In this document: piece after piece, positions 37,601 to 46,869 of the stretch
Layout: each line of letters opens with the position of its first letter
How positions within the stretch are numbered: the stretch's first letter is position 1
NCBI GenBank assembly: GCA_031373665.1
Contig: JANMMZ010000043.1
Coordinates: forward strand, 1-64,000
DNA: 64,000 nucleotides
Reading direction: 5' to 3'
DNA from: M3007 sp031373665
Lineage (GTDB): Bacteria; Bacteroidota; Bacteroidia; Chitinophagales; Saprospiraceae
Translations under genes and position numbers: made by a program
The notes under the pieces: model-generated
The model's input: only the letters and a program-made list of their open reading frames with translations
What the model was told of the DNA's origin: nothing
The model's database searches: none

Positions 37601-38958
37601 CCATTTCTGATGGATCTAACCCTGTTTGTTCTGTGAACATTGGGGACCAAGCAACTATAACGGTGAACGACAAGCCATTTTCAGGCTTGGCAGCACCCCC
37701 ACTTGATTTTTGTGAAAACGAATCAAAAACGATTCCCCTAAGTGGTAGGTTGAGCGGTGCTGACTCGAATGGAATTTGGTCTGAAACCTCGCTATTCCCT
37801 TCTAGTTCAGGAGCATTCAACCCCTTATCTGGTATTTTTAAAACCGATGGACAAGCCCCCGGAACTTATATTTTTGCTTATACAGTCATTGGCAAATTGC
37901 CTTGTCCTGATGCCGTTACAGAGGTTAAGGTCATTATACATAAAACCCCAACCGCCGACGCAGGGATTGATAAAGTTTTGATATGTGGAGACCCAATCCA
38001 GACATTGGGTGGCACTGGCACTTCAGTCATTAATATGCAGCATCTTTGGTCCTTGAATGGCCAACCAGTAGCCTATTCGCCCGAATATGAAGCAAGTATG
38101 ATAGGCACTTATTCCCTATTGGTAACATCCAATTTTGGGTGTACTGCCTTAGATTATGTGAATGTAACCCTAGACATTCGCGCGCCTTATGGACGTATCA
38201 CCGCCATTGGGGTACAGTGCTATGGAGATAAAAACGGAGCCATTATCATTGATTCTATACAAACCATACACCCACCGGTTTTAGCCAGTATCAATGGTGG
38301 CTCCTTTACTGATAAATTTATTTTTTATTCTATTTTACCCGGCAAATATACCATCACCCTTCAAGATGCATTTGGTTGTGAATGGACATCCGATAGTATT
38401 ACGGTATCACAACCACTCCCATTATTACCCGACCTCGGTGTCGATTTTTTTGTTGATTTGGGCGACTCTACGCATGTTTTTTTAGAAATTAATAGGGATC
38501 AGGCAGCGTTAGACACGATTATCTGGTCTCCACTTTTTGATAGCAGTGCTGTGGGGTTAAAATATCAAAATTTTTATACCTTAGAATCAAGGTTGTTAAC
38601 CGTAACTGTCAAAGATACAATGGGTTGTGAGGCAAGGGATCAGCTTTTGATCGTGATAAATAAAAAACGGCATATATACGTGCCCAATATTATTTTACCT
38701 GGCGATCCTGAAAATGGTATCGCAACAGTATTTGGAGGTCAAGATGTAGAATCTATTAAAACCTTCCAAATTTTTGACCGCTGGGGCAATCAACAATTCG
38801 ACGCGTCGGGATTTCAACCAGATGACAAGAACAAAGGATGGGATGGTACTTTCAGGGGAAATCCTGTATCCCCAGGTGTTTATGTATATTATGTGATTGC
38901 TCGATTTATTGATGGAGTAGAGGAAGTATTTGAAGGTGATATTACGGTATTAAGATAA
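31660..38958 (+). CDS. Giant PKD-repeat surface protein with P-domain and T9SS type B sorting domain
   Basis: The protein is about 2432 residues. Translation is placed at the ATG at 31660 because it gives a clean signal peptide (MKNIFLPLLLILPILTNAQ); an upstream ATG at 31594 would add 22 residues. After the signal is a proprotein-convertase P-like domain (VGDLYITLTSPSGQTIALVG, GEWTLSILDN). Four PKD-like units of 80-90 residues follow, each with TYTWTVPSG-type and CVxxxNxCG motifs. Four long composite repeats of about 260 residues come next, each with GGTAPFxVNG, ANGCxSP, C(S/T)TDAGxM, ITYYVSxIAGN-like and DPCLSVAxGQPV motifs. Last come an SprB-like segment and the type B sorting tail (FQIFDRWGNQQF ... 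GVYVYYVIARF). It is probably a surface adhesin. A possible promoter element TACATTTG lies at 31493-31500. Confidence 0.92.
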   Translation: MKNIFLPLLLILPILTNAQSSCSCTDCPKLMYDYFVGDLHLQVEGATNSTLGQNGQGVCGVNLHFDHEYVGDLYITLTSPSGQTIALVGPTDFSGFTNNVTWDVSFVPCGVTAVPDPGIAPTWNNDQNWVAFTTYTGSYYPYSGCLENFNAGPVNGEWTLSILDNLFNDIGNIIDYEIVFCDPTGIDCFSCGADAGELTYNNITACQGNAILNLSLPPDYVQPVIPPASTLYSYTYAISGANSVLLGYSPTTDLRSYPPGTYTICGISYLTAQSALLPAPNGVLTIAQLTQILNSTTPNLCAKITTNCVDITILPPLPNLVVSDTICAPNCYNFYSTSYCNSGTYTTTINEVNCSYTATLNLTVLPVVVTNISEFICTGSCSQTPGFSGFCNPGQFSKTFINPKTGCDSIVNLNLSVLIVTANIQIPNILTCANPITTLSGSGSSVGANITYQWSTTNGTIMGANDGINVQVSAAGTYKLLVCNILTNGSCCDSMSVTVQSNAVVPIAPTSIIGVTQICVGSSANFSVLPVPNTDTYTWTVPSGATITSGQGTNGISVLWTGNSNGDICVTANNLCGSSTQLCSSITAIPVPVPGAPLGNLSVCAGTTETYTIPALLNTSSYTWTVSAPASIAAGQGTNTVDVFWGNASSGTLCVRSIGTCGISTSACTNIQISTIPPIPVLSGLSNACSAITQNYSIVPIPGASNYIWQVTGGTIVSGGTGSSTFVEIDWNTNIQNGSVCVQSENTCGASAPACMVVAISHEITAPPISGNTSMCLGSSATSYTTAIIPTATAYNWSIPNGLGTIISGQNTPSISVQWNSTPGGSVCLNITGGCGPSPETCLPVTIYPQPIANAGVDVSVCGTLTSLSAIPSVAGSTGSWTQISGPGNASYSQPNNSNTLIAATLPGAYQILWQENISACSDVDTVLVHFNPIPSIGQLVFNCNAAANNFTVTFPVVGGTAPFTVAGGQVINNVFVSDPLANGLPFNFVVADANGCESPISFGTYNCNCASSAGQMNLTTISVCADEMANGIHLGGENIDGNDAFSYVLHTSSGPSLGTVIAQNTTGSFAFQSGMAYESTYYISYVVGNAALGLPDPNDLCLSVAQGQPVIFHAYPITNAGLDESTCSLSYSLNGNTVSGTWTTINGPSGGNLVFSNTQNALSGVTASAYGVYTLSWGSTNFGCTSTDTVEITFTESPNADLSSYLCDSTNEAYTVLFQINGGTAPYIVNGIEIIGTMYQSGSITNGNTFSFDIEDAIGCGTQVVSGMHTCLCSTDAGNMNLDALSVCEGQGIQVLYPGGLILDGNDTSLYVLHTNSGTSLGSIIQQNNTGFFDFNLGMSYGTLYYVSVVAGNHINGQLVLTDPCLSIAQGQPVVFYQSPTADAGLDQATCGTTSTLAGQLSVGSAGVWTVVQSPPNSNTLIDNINDENSTISVSKPGTYIIDWTVTRNGCSNTDQVSLTFNESPSLFNLQKVCDPINENFTVTLTILGGTLPYTINGVPNNSALYTSTPFANGSPYTFDVSDANGCTMTTIKGTYNCNCTTDAGTMPSDTIKACAGSTISIVANNDQILDPNDITSYVMHDGTGSVLGSQIFAQNATGVFSQTPNMQLGVTYYVSIIAGNDQTGLPDPDDPCFSVSKGQPIVFLAAPDPNTMNDTIVCGKEMIIAVNNAQFNGTWSLVSGPGTASFSDNNSAQTTLLVSDLGSYIFKWWESNGACDDSTELRVTFNDVPILAALQETCNGTNTEFNVTFEIVGGSAPYSVNGLVGSLTDNIFTSNLLSNGSNYVFTIEDSNGCKSPQISGENNCNCSTDAGNMISAAAVFCEGQEAFVLWNNAATLDTDDTLRFILHDQQGTIPGNILAINTLPVFEFGPDLQTGVTYYISAIAGNNVNGTIDLDDPCLSVASGTPVKWKKLPNASLSGDLTICEGSSTILTFNVSGDLPLQLLWTDGSGANKIISLNNTGIYTQVVAPTTTTIYELITISDGSNPVCSVNIGDQATITVNDKPFSGLAAPPLDFCENESKTIPLSGRLSGADSNGIWSETSLFPSSSGAFNPLSGIFKTDGQAPGTYIFAYTVIGKLPCPDAVTEVKVIIHKTPTADAGIDKVLICGDPIQTLGGTGTSVINMQHLWSLNGQPVAYSPEYEASMIGTYSLLVTSNFGCTALDYVNVTLDIRAPYGRITAIGVQCYGDKNGAIIIDSIQTIHPPVLASINGGSFTDKFIFYSILPGKYTITLQDAFGCEWTSDSITVSQPLPLLPDLGVDFFVDLGDSTHVFLEINRDQAALDTIIWSPLFDSSAVGLKYQNFYTLESRLLTVTVKDTMGCEARDQLLIVINKKRHIYVPNIILPGDPENGIATVFGGQDVESIKTFQIFDRWGNQQFDASGFQPDDKNKGWDGTFRGNPVSPGVYVYYVIARFIDGVEEVFEGDITVLR

Positions 38959-39248
38959 CTATTATTTATTAAATAGTTAAAATTGGTAAATAATTTCTAA
39001 TGCCAAATAAAATTTTTATTTCTTTGCACCCTCTGAATCAGTTTAAGTAGTTATGAATGATGCATTATGATTGGGTTAAATAATTGAGCATCAACCCTTC
39101 TGGGTAATAAAAATAAATCTATCAAGAATTTATTTAATAGCCCTCATTTGATCTACTGCTAACTGCTCCAATAAGAAATTCGCTTGATTGACCATTTGTA
39201 AGCAAGGCTTCGTTCCTGTTTTTTAAACACAAAATAACTATTTTAATA

Positions 39249-42200
39249 ATGGTCAAACAAGTACTTTTATTGGTCATCTGCCTATTTTTCGCGTTTGAGG
39301 TATGGGCTCAAATCCCCGATCCGTGCCCACCTAACTCTCCAGCAGCCGAAGACTGCGACGTATCATGTATTTATTGCAATTTTAATAATTATATGGGAAG
39401 TACTGAAGGGTATGCAGGCGGTTCAGCCCCTGGATTCTGCGCCTTTATTCAAAATGACCAATGGCTAGGCTTCATCGCTGGTCAGACAACTAATGCTACT
39501 TTTACAGCTACTTCGTCCAATTGCACAGGTACAAATGGTGTCCAAATCGCTATTTATGAAAGTTGTTCTGCCTCTGCACCCATTGATTGCAATCCAGGTG
39601 TGGAAGGTGGAGCAGGTGGATCTGTTAGCGTAACTGCTCCGCTGGTATCTGGTACCAACTATTATCTATTGATAGATGGTTATAGCGGCGACGAATGTGA
39701 CTTTGTAATCACGGTTGACCCCCCTGCTGCTGTTCAAGCCCCTCCAGTAGGCTCATTAGGTGCGATGACTGGCCCAATCAAAATCTGTCCCGGAGGATCC
39801 ACGTCTTTCACCGTACCGAATGCCACTGGAGCCGGAGGCTACGAATGGACAGTACCCAATGGGTGGCTCATCAATGGAGAAGCCTCCCCCAGTGTAGTGC
39901 TTGCCCCAGAGGGTACCACTGTCACCATTACAGCACCCAGCAATGCTGCTACTGGAAGTGTACAAATATGTGCCGAAGCCATCAACTCTTGCGATCAGGT
40001 AAACCCATTGTCTTGTAGGACGCTTATGGTGCAGCCGATACCCGTCACAACTTTAACACCTGTTATTGTTTGTAATGACGAAATACCCTACACCTTACCG
40101 TGGGGGGATGATGCATTTGCAACAAATCTATACACTGGCACTTACACTTCATTCCAAGGTTGCGATAGTGTTGTTCGCGTACAAGTAACCGTAAAGCCAC
40201 AGATCACAACCAATCTAGGCATTAAGTATATTTGTGCTGGAGATGAATTTATTTTGTGTGGAACCATTTATGAGAATACAGGCTTCTATTCTTCAACCTG
40301 CGAGTCCTATCAGGGTTGTGACAGTATTGTCACCGTAAATTTAGCAGTATTAAACCCCATTGCTGACATTCAGGTCTCTGGCTCAACAAGCCTTACTTGC
40401 ATTAATAGTAGTGTCACCCTCAATTCTGCCGTTTCCCCTGGCGCGGGTATCACTAAAAAATGGATCAATGCAGCCAATAACCAAATCATTGGCACAAACG
40501 CATCTATTATCATCACAACCCCGGGCACCTATATTCTGTCAGTATCAGCGAACTCCGTTGCACTGACTTGTACCGCTACCGACACCATCGTCGTCACCTC
40601 CAATACTACCCCACCCGTAGTAGGTGCTACGGCTACTGGAGTACTGGGCTGTACTACTACCACAGTACAACTGAATGCGACATCCAATGCCCCCAACTCC
40701 ACCTATATATGGAGTGGCCCCGGAGGATTTAACTCAACCATCGCTAACCCTACTGCAACCACAGCAGGTACATATACGGTTGTAGTAAGAAATCCAGTTA
40801 ATGGCTGTACTGCCACTGCCACTGCCATGGTCACTGGCAATACCACCCTACCAATACCAACAGCATCAGGCGGAATACTCACTTGCACCACCACCACTGT
40901 GCAACTCAGCGGTAACTCCAATGTGCCAAGTTCTGGCTATGTTTGGTCTGGCCCTAGTGGATTTAACTCCACCCTACAAAATCCAAATGCCACAGCATCA
41001 GGTACTTATACCTTGGTCGTAACGAATCCTACCAATGGTTGTACCGCCTCTACCACTACATCTGTCACACTTAATAATACACCTCCTGGGGCAACTGCCA
41101 CCACCACTGGCACCATCACCTGCCCTACCCCATCCGCCACCCTCAATACTGCAACTACCAATGGTATTACGTTTGCTTGGACGGGACCAAATAGTTATAC
41201 AGCCTCCACTCAAAACCCCTCAGCCAGCGAGGCTGGTACTTACACAGTGGTTGTGACAGGTGCTAATGGTTGCACCTCTACATCCACTACCTCGGTCACG
41301 GGTAATATTATAGCACCTAACGCTTCGGCTGTCGGAGGTACTATTTCTTGCGGTACGCCTGCTATTACTATCAATGGCAACTCCATCACCAATGGAGTAA
41401 CCTATGCATGGGCAGGCCCAGGAGGATTCATCTCCAACCTACAAAATCCATCGGTCAATGCCCAAGGCATTTATACCCTGACAGTTACTGGTACCAACGC
41501 CTGTACTAGTACTGCAACAGCAGATGTACAAGGAAATTTTGGTCTTCCACAAGCGAGTGCTACGGGTGGTATTATTACCTGCTCACAAAGTACTACTACT
41601 ATTTCTGGATCTTCCACAACACCCAATGCTAGTTTTGCATGGGTAGGGCCTGGCAACTTCACATCCAATCTGGCCACTGTAACAGTATCAACTATAGGCA
41701 CTTATACACTGACGGTCACTGGGCCAAATGGCTGTACTGCCACTGCCAATGCCCCTGTAGATCCAGACGCCAACGTACCCAATGCTACCGCTTCGGGCGG
41801 TTTGCTCAATTGTAATGTCGCAACGGTTACCCTCAACGGAAATACGACAACCCCCGGTACCACGTTTGCTTGGACAGGGCCCAATGGTTTCACTTCGGCT
41901 TTAGAGGATCCCACTGTTTCAGTTAATGGAACTTATACATTCACGGTCATCAATCCTGCGAATGGCTGCCAAGTACAAGCAACTGCCTTTGTAACCCTCG
42001 ACGACGTCACCCCTAACGTAACAGCCAACGGCGGAATCCTGACTTGTGCTTTACCAAGTTTTGCTCTACAAGGAAACTCAACTACTCCCAATGTCACTTG
42101 GGCATGGACTGGCCCCGGCACGTTTACTTCCACGGTTCAAAATCCTACAGCTATGGATGCTGGCACCTATACCTTGGTCGTGACTTCAACCGCCAATGGA

Positions 42201-45200
42201 TGTACCGCTTCCACCACTACTCAGTTAACAGCCGATCAAAATACGCCCGTTGCTTCTTCTACAACTGGCATACTGACTTGTACCTTACAATCATTGGTAT
42301 TGAATGGAAACTCTACTCTACCCTCCACTTATAGTTGGTCAGGACCAAGTTTCACTTCTTCGATACAAAATCCTACGGTTACAGTAGGTGGCGATTATAC
42401 CCTTACCGTCACTTCAGGCAATGGATGTACTGATGTAGCAACAGTTACTGTTGGTTCCGACAAAGTAGCACCTGGTGCCACTACCGTCGGTGATACCCTC
42501 ACTTGTGCTGCTACCCAAATTCAGATCAATGCCAACTCTACCGCTGGAATCCTATATGCTTGGACAGGGCCCAATAATTTTACCTCAACTCAACAAAACC
42601 CAACAGTTGGGAATAGCGGTTTATACACCGTATTAGTAACTGGCGCAAACGGATGTACTAGTACAGCCAATGCAACGGTTTCTACCAATACCAACACTGC
42701 CTCATTGAGCATTGCCAATCCGCAGGTATTGACTTGTGCATTGCCAAATGTGCCGCTCAATGCAACCATCGGTACCAACCCATCTTCGCCACTACAATCA
42801 GTGGCTTGGACGGGGCCAAGCAGCTTCACCAGTACCATAGAAGATCCTATCGTCATGACTTTAGGAACTTATATATTGACAGCGACTTTTGAGAATGGAT
42901 GTTCTACCTCTACTCAAGTAGCAGTAACACAGGATATTGATACCCCAGGCGCGGTAGCACAGGGCGGTACGATCACTTGTGTAGTCCTTTCTACGGTCTT
43001 GAATGCTACCTCTACTTCCTTGGCAGCAAGTTATGCTTGGGCAGGCCCTAACAGTTTTACTTCTAGTTTAGAAGACCCAACCGTTACGGAATCAGGCACT
43101 TATACATTAGTAGTGACCGGTGTAAATGGTTGTATTTCAACGGCAACTGCTTCCGTTATTTTGGATGCCATATTGCCTACTGCTACTGCGGCATCAAGTA
43201 ACAACCTTGATTGCGACGAATTAAGTACCTTACTTAGTGGTATGTCTGCTACTAATGGTGTCGGATATGCTTGGGCTGGACCAAATAATTACACCTCTAC
43301 AGTACAAAATCCAACAGTTGACAAACCTGGAGATTATGTACTCACAGTGACTGCCTTAAACGGTTGCAAAACATTGGATACGATATCTGTTTCTCAAAAT
43401 ATAGTGATCCCCGATGCTAGTGTCACTGGAGCAACCATTGATTGCATATCGGGGCAAGCCCCTTTATCGGCTAGTTCTAATACCGCAAGTGTTACCTACG
43501 CTTGGACAGGCCCTAACAATTTCACCTCCACTCAACAGAACCCTACGGTCGGAGTTGATGGCAATTATGTACTGACGGTTACTGCCCTCAATGGTTGTAC
43601 CTTCTCCGCCACTGCCATCGTATTAAAAAACACCCTTTCACCAGAAGTATCTCTGGCTGGGGCTGGTACCATCACTTGTTTAGTAGAAGAATTGACCTTG
43701 GTAGGTACCATCGTCACCCCCAATGCTACTGGTGTATGGACGTTGCCCAATGGGCAAACCAATGCTAACAGTAGTATCACGGTGTCTGCACCGGGAATTT
43801 ATACCTATGTGGTGACAGCCCAAAACGGATGTGTTTCTTCTCCAACTTCTACTGTGGATTTAGATACAGATAGCCCAGAAGGCTTAACCGCTACTGGCGG
43901 CTTAATCAATTGTAGTTTCCCTACCATTTCCATAGCATCCAGCAGTACTACTGCTGGCGTACAATACGCTTGGAGTGGTCCAGGAGGTTATACATCTGCG
44001 GTAGCAAATCCGAATAATATTGTCAATGCAGGTACTTATACCATAGTAGTAACCAATCCAACAAATGGATGTACCAGTAGTCAAGAAGTTGAGGTGACAC
44101 AAGATCCTACAGTTCCAGACATTCTGGTAGCAGCCGACTCGCTCACTTGTCTTGTCCCTTCCGTGACCCTAGAAGCCACTACAACCACTGCTGGAGTTAC
44201 ATTCCAATGGAGTGGCCCAAATGGATTTAGTTCTACCTTGGAGGATCCAAGCGTGAGCGCACCCGGCGACTATGTGGTGGTAGCCACTGCTACCAGCGGC
44301 TGTACGGCTTCGTTCAATTACAATATTATTCAAAATATTAACCTGCCCAACTTGACGGCATCAGGTGATACGATCACTTGTACGGTACCAACTGGAACGT
44401 TGGTGAGTGCTTCTACAACAGCTGGCGTAAGTTATGCATGGACTGGTCCAGGCGGATTCACCTCTACTGTACCAAGCCCAACGGTGTCATTAACAGGTAC
44501 TTATACGATCGTTGTGACTTCATCCAATGGATGTACCAGTGTAAAAACAGTGGAAATAGCACCAGATGCGAGTATTCCACAGGTGAGTGTAAGCACTGGA
44601 GTGATTACTTGTAACGTAACCAGTGTACAACTTGGCGCAACCTCCAATAACACCCCCGCAGCAACTTGGTTGTGGACAGGGCCTGGCATCACAGCCGCCA
44701 ACAGCACCTTGCAAAACCCAACCGTAACCGTAGCGGGCAACTATACTGTGGTGGCTACTGCGCCTAATGGTTGCGACAATACGACAGGTGGCAGCGTCAT
44801 TGCTGATACCCAAGGTCCAACGGTGTCAATTCCAAATCCGAATGATTTGAACTGTACCACCACCCAAGTCCCTTTAAATGTCAATGTACCTACACAAGGC
44901 ACATTCTCTTATGTATGGACTACTACCAATGGCAATATATTGACTTCCGCCAATGCGCCTAGCATAACCGTAAGCCAAGCCGGAACATATGCCGTGGTCG
45001 TTACGAATACTGCAAATGGATGTACCTCTGAAGATAATACCGATGTAGAAACAGACGATGACTTGCCACAAGGTGCTTTTGCTATCGTGGATAGCATCAA
45101 GTGTTTTGGACAAACCAATGGTGTGATCTTGATAGATTCTATTGCAGGCGGTACGCCTCCTTATTTGTACTCTTTGGATAATTCACCCTTGAGTGGTGGT

Positions 45201-45830
45201 GGATCCTTCAGTGGATTGCCACCTGGGGAACACCTACTTTTGGTTCAAGATGCCAATGGATGTGAGTACGAAACCACCATTGATGTATTTGAGCCAGCAC
45301 TGTTGACCCTTGATCTGGGTGCAGATACCACCATTTTCTTAGGAGAAACCATTGTGCTCTCATTAGCAGGAACGGTTAATTTCCCTGATCGGGTTGTCAA
45401 TAGTGTCTTGAATCCGGCTACATTAGCACTTGACTCCGTGATTACACCGTTTTATTCGTTCCGATATACTGCATCTATAGCCGATGAAAATGGTTGTAAA
45501 GCCAACGATCAGCGTGATGTCATTGTGGATAAGCGCCGATTGGTTTATATCCCTAACGTATTTGATCCCAATTCGACAGAGAATAATTTATTCGGGATCT
45601 CTGGCGGTATTGACGTAAAAATAGTCAAATACTTCTATGTTTATGACCGTTGGGGCAATGCAGTACACGAGTACTCTAATTTTATACCCGATGAACCTGC
45701 CTCGAAGTGGAACGGAAAAATCAGGGGGAAATCAGGTAACAACGGTGTATATGTTTATGCTGCGGCCATCGAGTTTATAGATGGTGAGGTTGTCATCTAT
45801 AAGGGCGATATTACGTTAATGGGGAATTAA
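39249..45830 (+). CDS. Giant Ig-like tandem-repeat surface protein with T9SS type B sorting domain
   Basis: The 2193-residue protein has a signal peptide (MVKQVLLLVICLFFAFEVWAQ) and a Cys-rich N-terminal domain (about residues 25-160). A PKD-like unit and two short DxxVxxNLAVL-type units follow. From roughly residue 370 to 1935 come about 20 tandem Ig-like units of 75-83 residues. Each has a Cys near its start (xITCxxxxxxL), a central W(T/S)GPxxF(T/S)S and NPTV, then GxYTLxVTxxNGC with a second Cys, suggesting one disulfide per unit. An SprB-like repeat (KCFGQTNGVILIDSIAGGTPPYLYS in part) precedes the type B tail (FYVYDRWGNAV ... NGVYVYAAAIEF). It lies 290 bases after the first giant gene on the same strand. 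A filamentous adhesin role is inferred. Confidence 0.93.
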   Translation: MVKQVLLLVICLFFAFEVWAQIPDPCPPNSPAAEDCDVSCIYCNFNNYMGSTEGYAGGSAPGFCAFIQNDQWLGFIAGQTTNATFTATSSNCTGTNGVQIAIYESCSASAPIDCNPGVEGGAGGSVSVTAPLVSGTNYYLLIDGYSGDECDFVITVDPPAAVQAPPVGSLGAMTGPIKICPGGSTSFTVPNATGAGGYEWTVPNGWLINGEASPSVVLAPEGTTVTITAPSNAATGSVQICAEAINSCDQVNPLSCRTLMVQPIPVTTLTPVIVCNDEIPYTLPWGDDAFATNLYTGTYTSFQGCDSVVRVQVTVKPQITTNLGIKYICAGDEFILCGTIYENTGFYSSTCESYQGCDSIVTVNLAVLNPIADIQVSGSTSLTCINSSVTLNSAVSPGAGITKKWINAANNQIIGTNASIIITTPGTYILSVSANSVALTCTATDTIVVTSNTTPPVVGATATGVLGCTTTTVQLNATSNAPNSTYIWSGPGGFNSTIANPTATTAGTYTVVVRNPVNGCTATATAMVTGNTTLPIPTASGGILTCTTTTVQLSGNSNVPSSGYVWSGPSGFNSTLQNPNATASGTYTLVVTNPTNGCTASTTTSVTLNNTPPGATATTTGTITCPTPSATLNTATTNGITFAWTGPNSYTASTQNPSASEAGTYTVVVTGANGCTSTSTTSVTGNIIAPNASAVGGTISCGTPAITINGNSITNGVTYAWAGPGGFISNLQNPSVNAQGIYTLTVTGTNACTSTATADVQGNFGLPQASATGGIITCSQSTTTISGSSTTPNASFAWVGPGNFTSNLATVTVSTIGTYTLTVTGPNGCTATANAPVDPDANVPNATASGGLLNCNVATVTLNGNTTTPGTTFAWTGPNGFTSALEDPTVSVNGTYTFTVINPANGCQVQATAFVTLDDVTPNVTANGGILTCALPSFALQGNSTTPNVTWAWTGPGTFTSTVQNPTAMDAGTYTLVVTSTANGCTASTTTQLTADQNTPVASSTTGILTCTLQSLVLNGNSTLPSTYSWSGPSFTSSIQNPTVTVGGDYTLTVTSGNGCTDVATVTVGSDKVAPGATTVGDTLTCAATQIQINANSTAGILYAWTGPNNFTSTQQNPTVGNSGLYTVLVTGANGCTSTANATVSTNTNTASLSIANPQVLTCALPNVPLNATIGTNPSSPLQSVAWTGPSSFTSTIEDPIVMTLGTYILTATFENGCSTSTQVAVTQDIDTPGAVAQGGTITCVVLSTVLNATSTSLAASYAWAGPNSFTSSLEDPTVTESGTYTLVVTGVNGCISTATASVILDAILPTATAASSNNLDCDELSTLLSGMSATNGVGYAWAGPNNYTSTVQNPTVDKPGDYVLTVTALNGCKTLDTISVSQNIVIPDASVTGATIDCISGQAPLSASSNTASVTYAWTGPNNFTSTQQNPTVGVDGNYVLTVTALNGCTFSATAIVLKNTLSPEVSLAGAGTITCLVEELTLVGTIVTPNATGVWTLPNGQTNANSSITVSAPGIYTYVVTAQNGCVSSPTSTVDLDTDSPEGLTATGGLINCSFPTISIASSSTTAGVQYAWSGPGGYTSAVANPNNIVNAGTYTIVVTNPTNGCTSSQEVEVTQDPTVPDILVAADSLTCLVPSVTLEATTTTAGVTFQWSGPNGFSSTLEDPSVSAPGDYVVVATATSGCTASFNYNIIQNINLPNLTASGDTITCTVPTGTLVSASTTAGVSYAWTGPGGFTSTVPSPTVSLTGTYTIVVTSSNGCTSVKTVEIAPDASIPQVSVSTGVITCNVTSVQLGATSNNTPAATWLWTGPGITAANSTLQNPTVTVAGNYTVVATAPNGCDNTTGGSVIADTQGPTVSIPNPNDLNCTTTQVPLNVNVPTQGTFSYVWTTTNGNILTSANAPSITVSQAGTYAVVVTNTANGCTSEDNTDVETDDDLPQGAFAIVDSIKCFGQTNGVILIDSIAGGTPPYLYSLDNSPLSGGGSFSGLPPGEHLLLVQDANGCEYETTIDVFEPALLTLDLGADTTIFLGETIVLSLAGTVNFPDRVVNSVLNPATLALDSVITPFYSFRYTASIADENGCKANDQRDVIVDKRRLVYIPNVFDPNSTENNLFGISGGIDVKIVKYFYVYDRWGNAVHEYSNFIPDEPASKWNGKIRGKSGNNGVYVYAAAIEFIDGEVVIYKGDITLMGN

Positions 45831-45863
45831 TAGGATTCAAAAGTCTTGTTAATTATTTGATAC

Positions 45864-45900
45864 AATAGCCAGTCAAACATGTTTTTGACTGGCTATTTTT
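45864..45900 (+). terminator. Intrinsic terminator after the giant adhesin pair
   Basis: A 14-bp stem (AATAGCCAGTCAAA at 45864-45877 with TTTGACTGGCTATT at 45884-45897) and 6-base loop are followed by a T-run, 34 bases after the stop of the second giant gene. Confidence 0.9.
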
Positions 45901-46060
45901 AGTATTCCACACTATAACTTGAAAACTTTCGTTTTGGGTTTTCCGTCGGCAAAACACTTTTTTTCATAAAATGCCTTTCATTTCTGAGAAATAACATACC
46001 TTTGCCGTGAACTATTAACATTTACATTCTATCATTCACTTAACACAAATTTTTCCAAAA

Positions 46061-46594
46061 ATGAGTAAAAAGTTATTTTTTCTCCCAGTTTTGATGCTTC
46101 TAGCCATCACCCTTATTGCCCCTGCTTGCGGCGACAAATGCGAAAAGAAAGATTGCGGTACCGGTACTTGCGACGACGTTGATGGCACTTGCCTTTGCGA
46201 CGCTGGCTACGAATATGATGCTGACGGCAGCTGCAAAGTAAAGAGCCAAGATAAGTATGTAGGAACCTATACCGTAAGTGAGGTAGGCAGTAACTCTGGT
46301 CCTGCTACTTTTCTAGCAGGTATCGTTGCAGGTGCAACAGTGACAGACATTAGCTTTACTGGATTCTATGGTCCAGCTGCTGAAGGTGGTTTTCAAGCCG
46401 CTGTTAAGGCAACTATTGATGGCAACGTTATCACGATCGCTCGTCAGCAACCTGACAATGACAATGTTTTTGTAGTTGGTTCAGGTACTTACGATCCAGC
46501 AACAAATAAAATTGCATTGACTTATAATGTAACGGATGAAAGTGTTACACCAATCGTAACAAATTCATGCACTGCTACTTTTAGTAAGCAATAA
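46061..46594 (+). CDS. Lipoprotein with EGF-like Cys cluster
   Basis: A 177-residue protein with a signal peptide ending in LIAPAC (lipidation at Cys23) is followed directly by an EGF-like six-Cys motif (CEKKDCGTGTCDDVDGTC, then LCDAGYEYDADGSC). The remaining ~120 residues look like a small beta-sandwich (KYVGTYTVSEVG ... NSCTATFSKQ) common in Bacteroidota lipoproteins that bind or display. The specific function is unknown. A TACCTTTG element sits at 45997-46004, 57 bases upstream. The IS4-type element begins 27 bases after the stop. Confidence 0.8.
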   Translation: MSKKLFFLPVLMLLAITLIAPACGDKCEKKDCGTGTCDDVDGTCLCDAGYEYDADGSCKVKSQDKYVGTYTVSEVGSNSGPATFLAGIVAGATVTDISFTGFYGPAAEGGFQAAVKATIDGNVITIARQQPDNDNVFVVGSGTYDPATNKIALTYNVTDESVTPIVTNSCTATFSKQ

Positions 46595-46620
46595 GCATTT
46601 ATTTCTTTACAAAAATATAA

Positions 46621-46653
46621 CATGAGTCATCCCGAATTTTGGGGTGGCTCATG
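46621..46653. repeat. Left terminal inverted repeat of the IS4-type element
   Basis: The 33-base end reads CATGAGTCATCCC, then GAATTTTGGGG, then TGGCTCATG. It pairs with the right end and with itself. It lies 27 bases after the EGF-like lipoprotein gene and could also act as that gene's terminator. Confidence 0.85.
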
Positions 46654-46869
46654 TTCATTTTTAGTCATTACCCAGCGATTTTCCATTTAGATTGCCCCAA
46701 TTTTGTTTTTTTTACCTCTTTTCGACTTTCCTTTCTTCTGTTAGCGTTGTTTTTGGGGGTTACTTTCCTTCTCAAGGTGTTTTGAAGGATAGCATTGGCA
46801 TAGCAGATTTGCCCCCGTTGCGTGTACGGAGTCCATTAGAGTGGAATAGGAAATAGTGGCTTACGGAGT

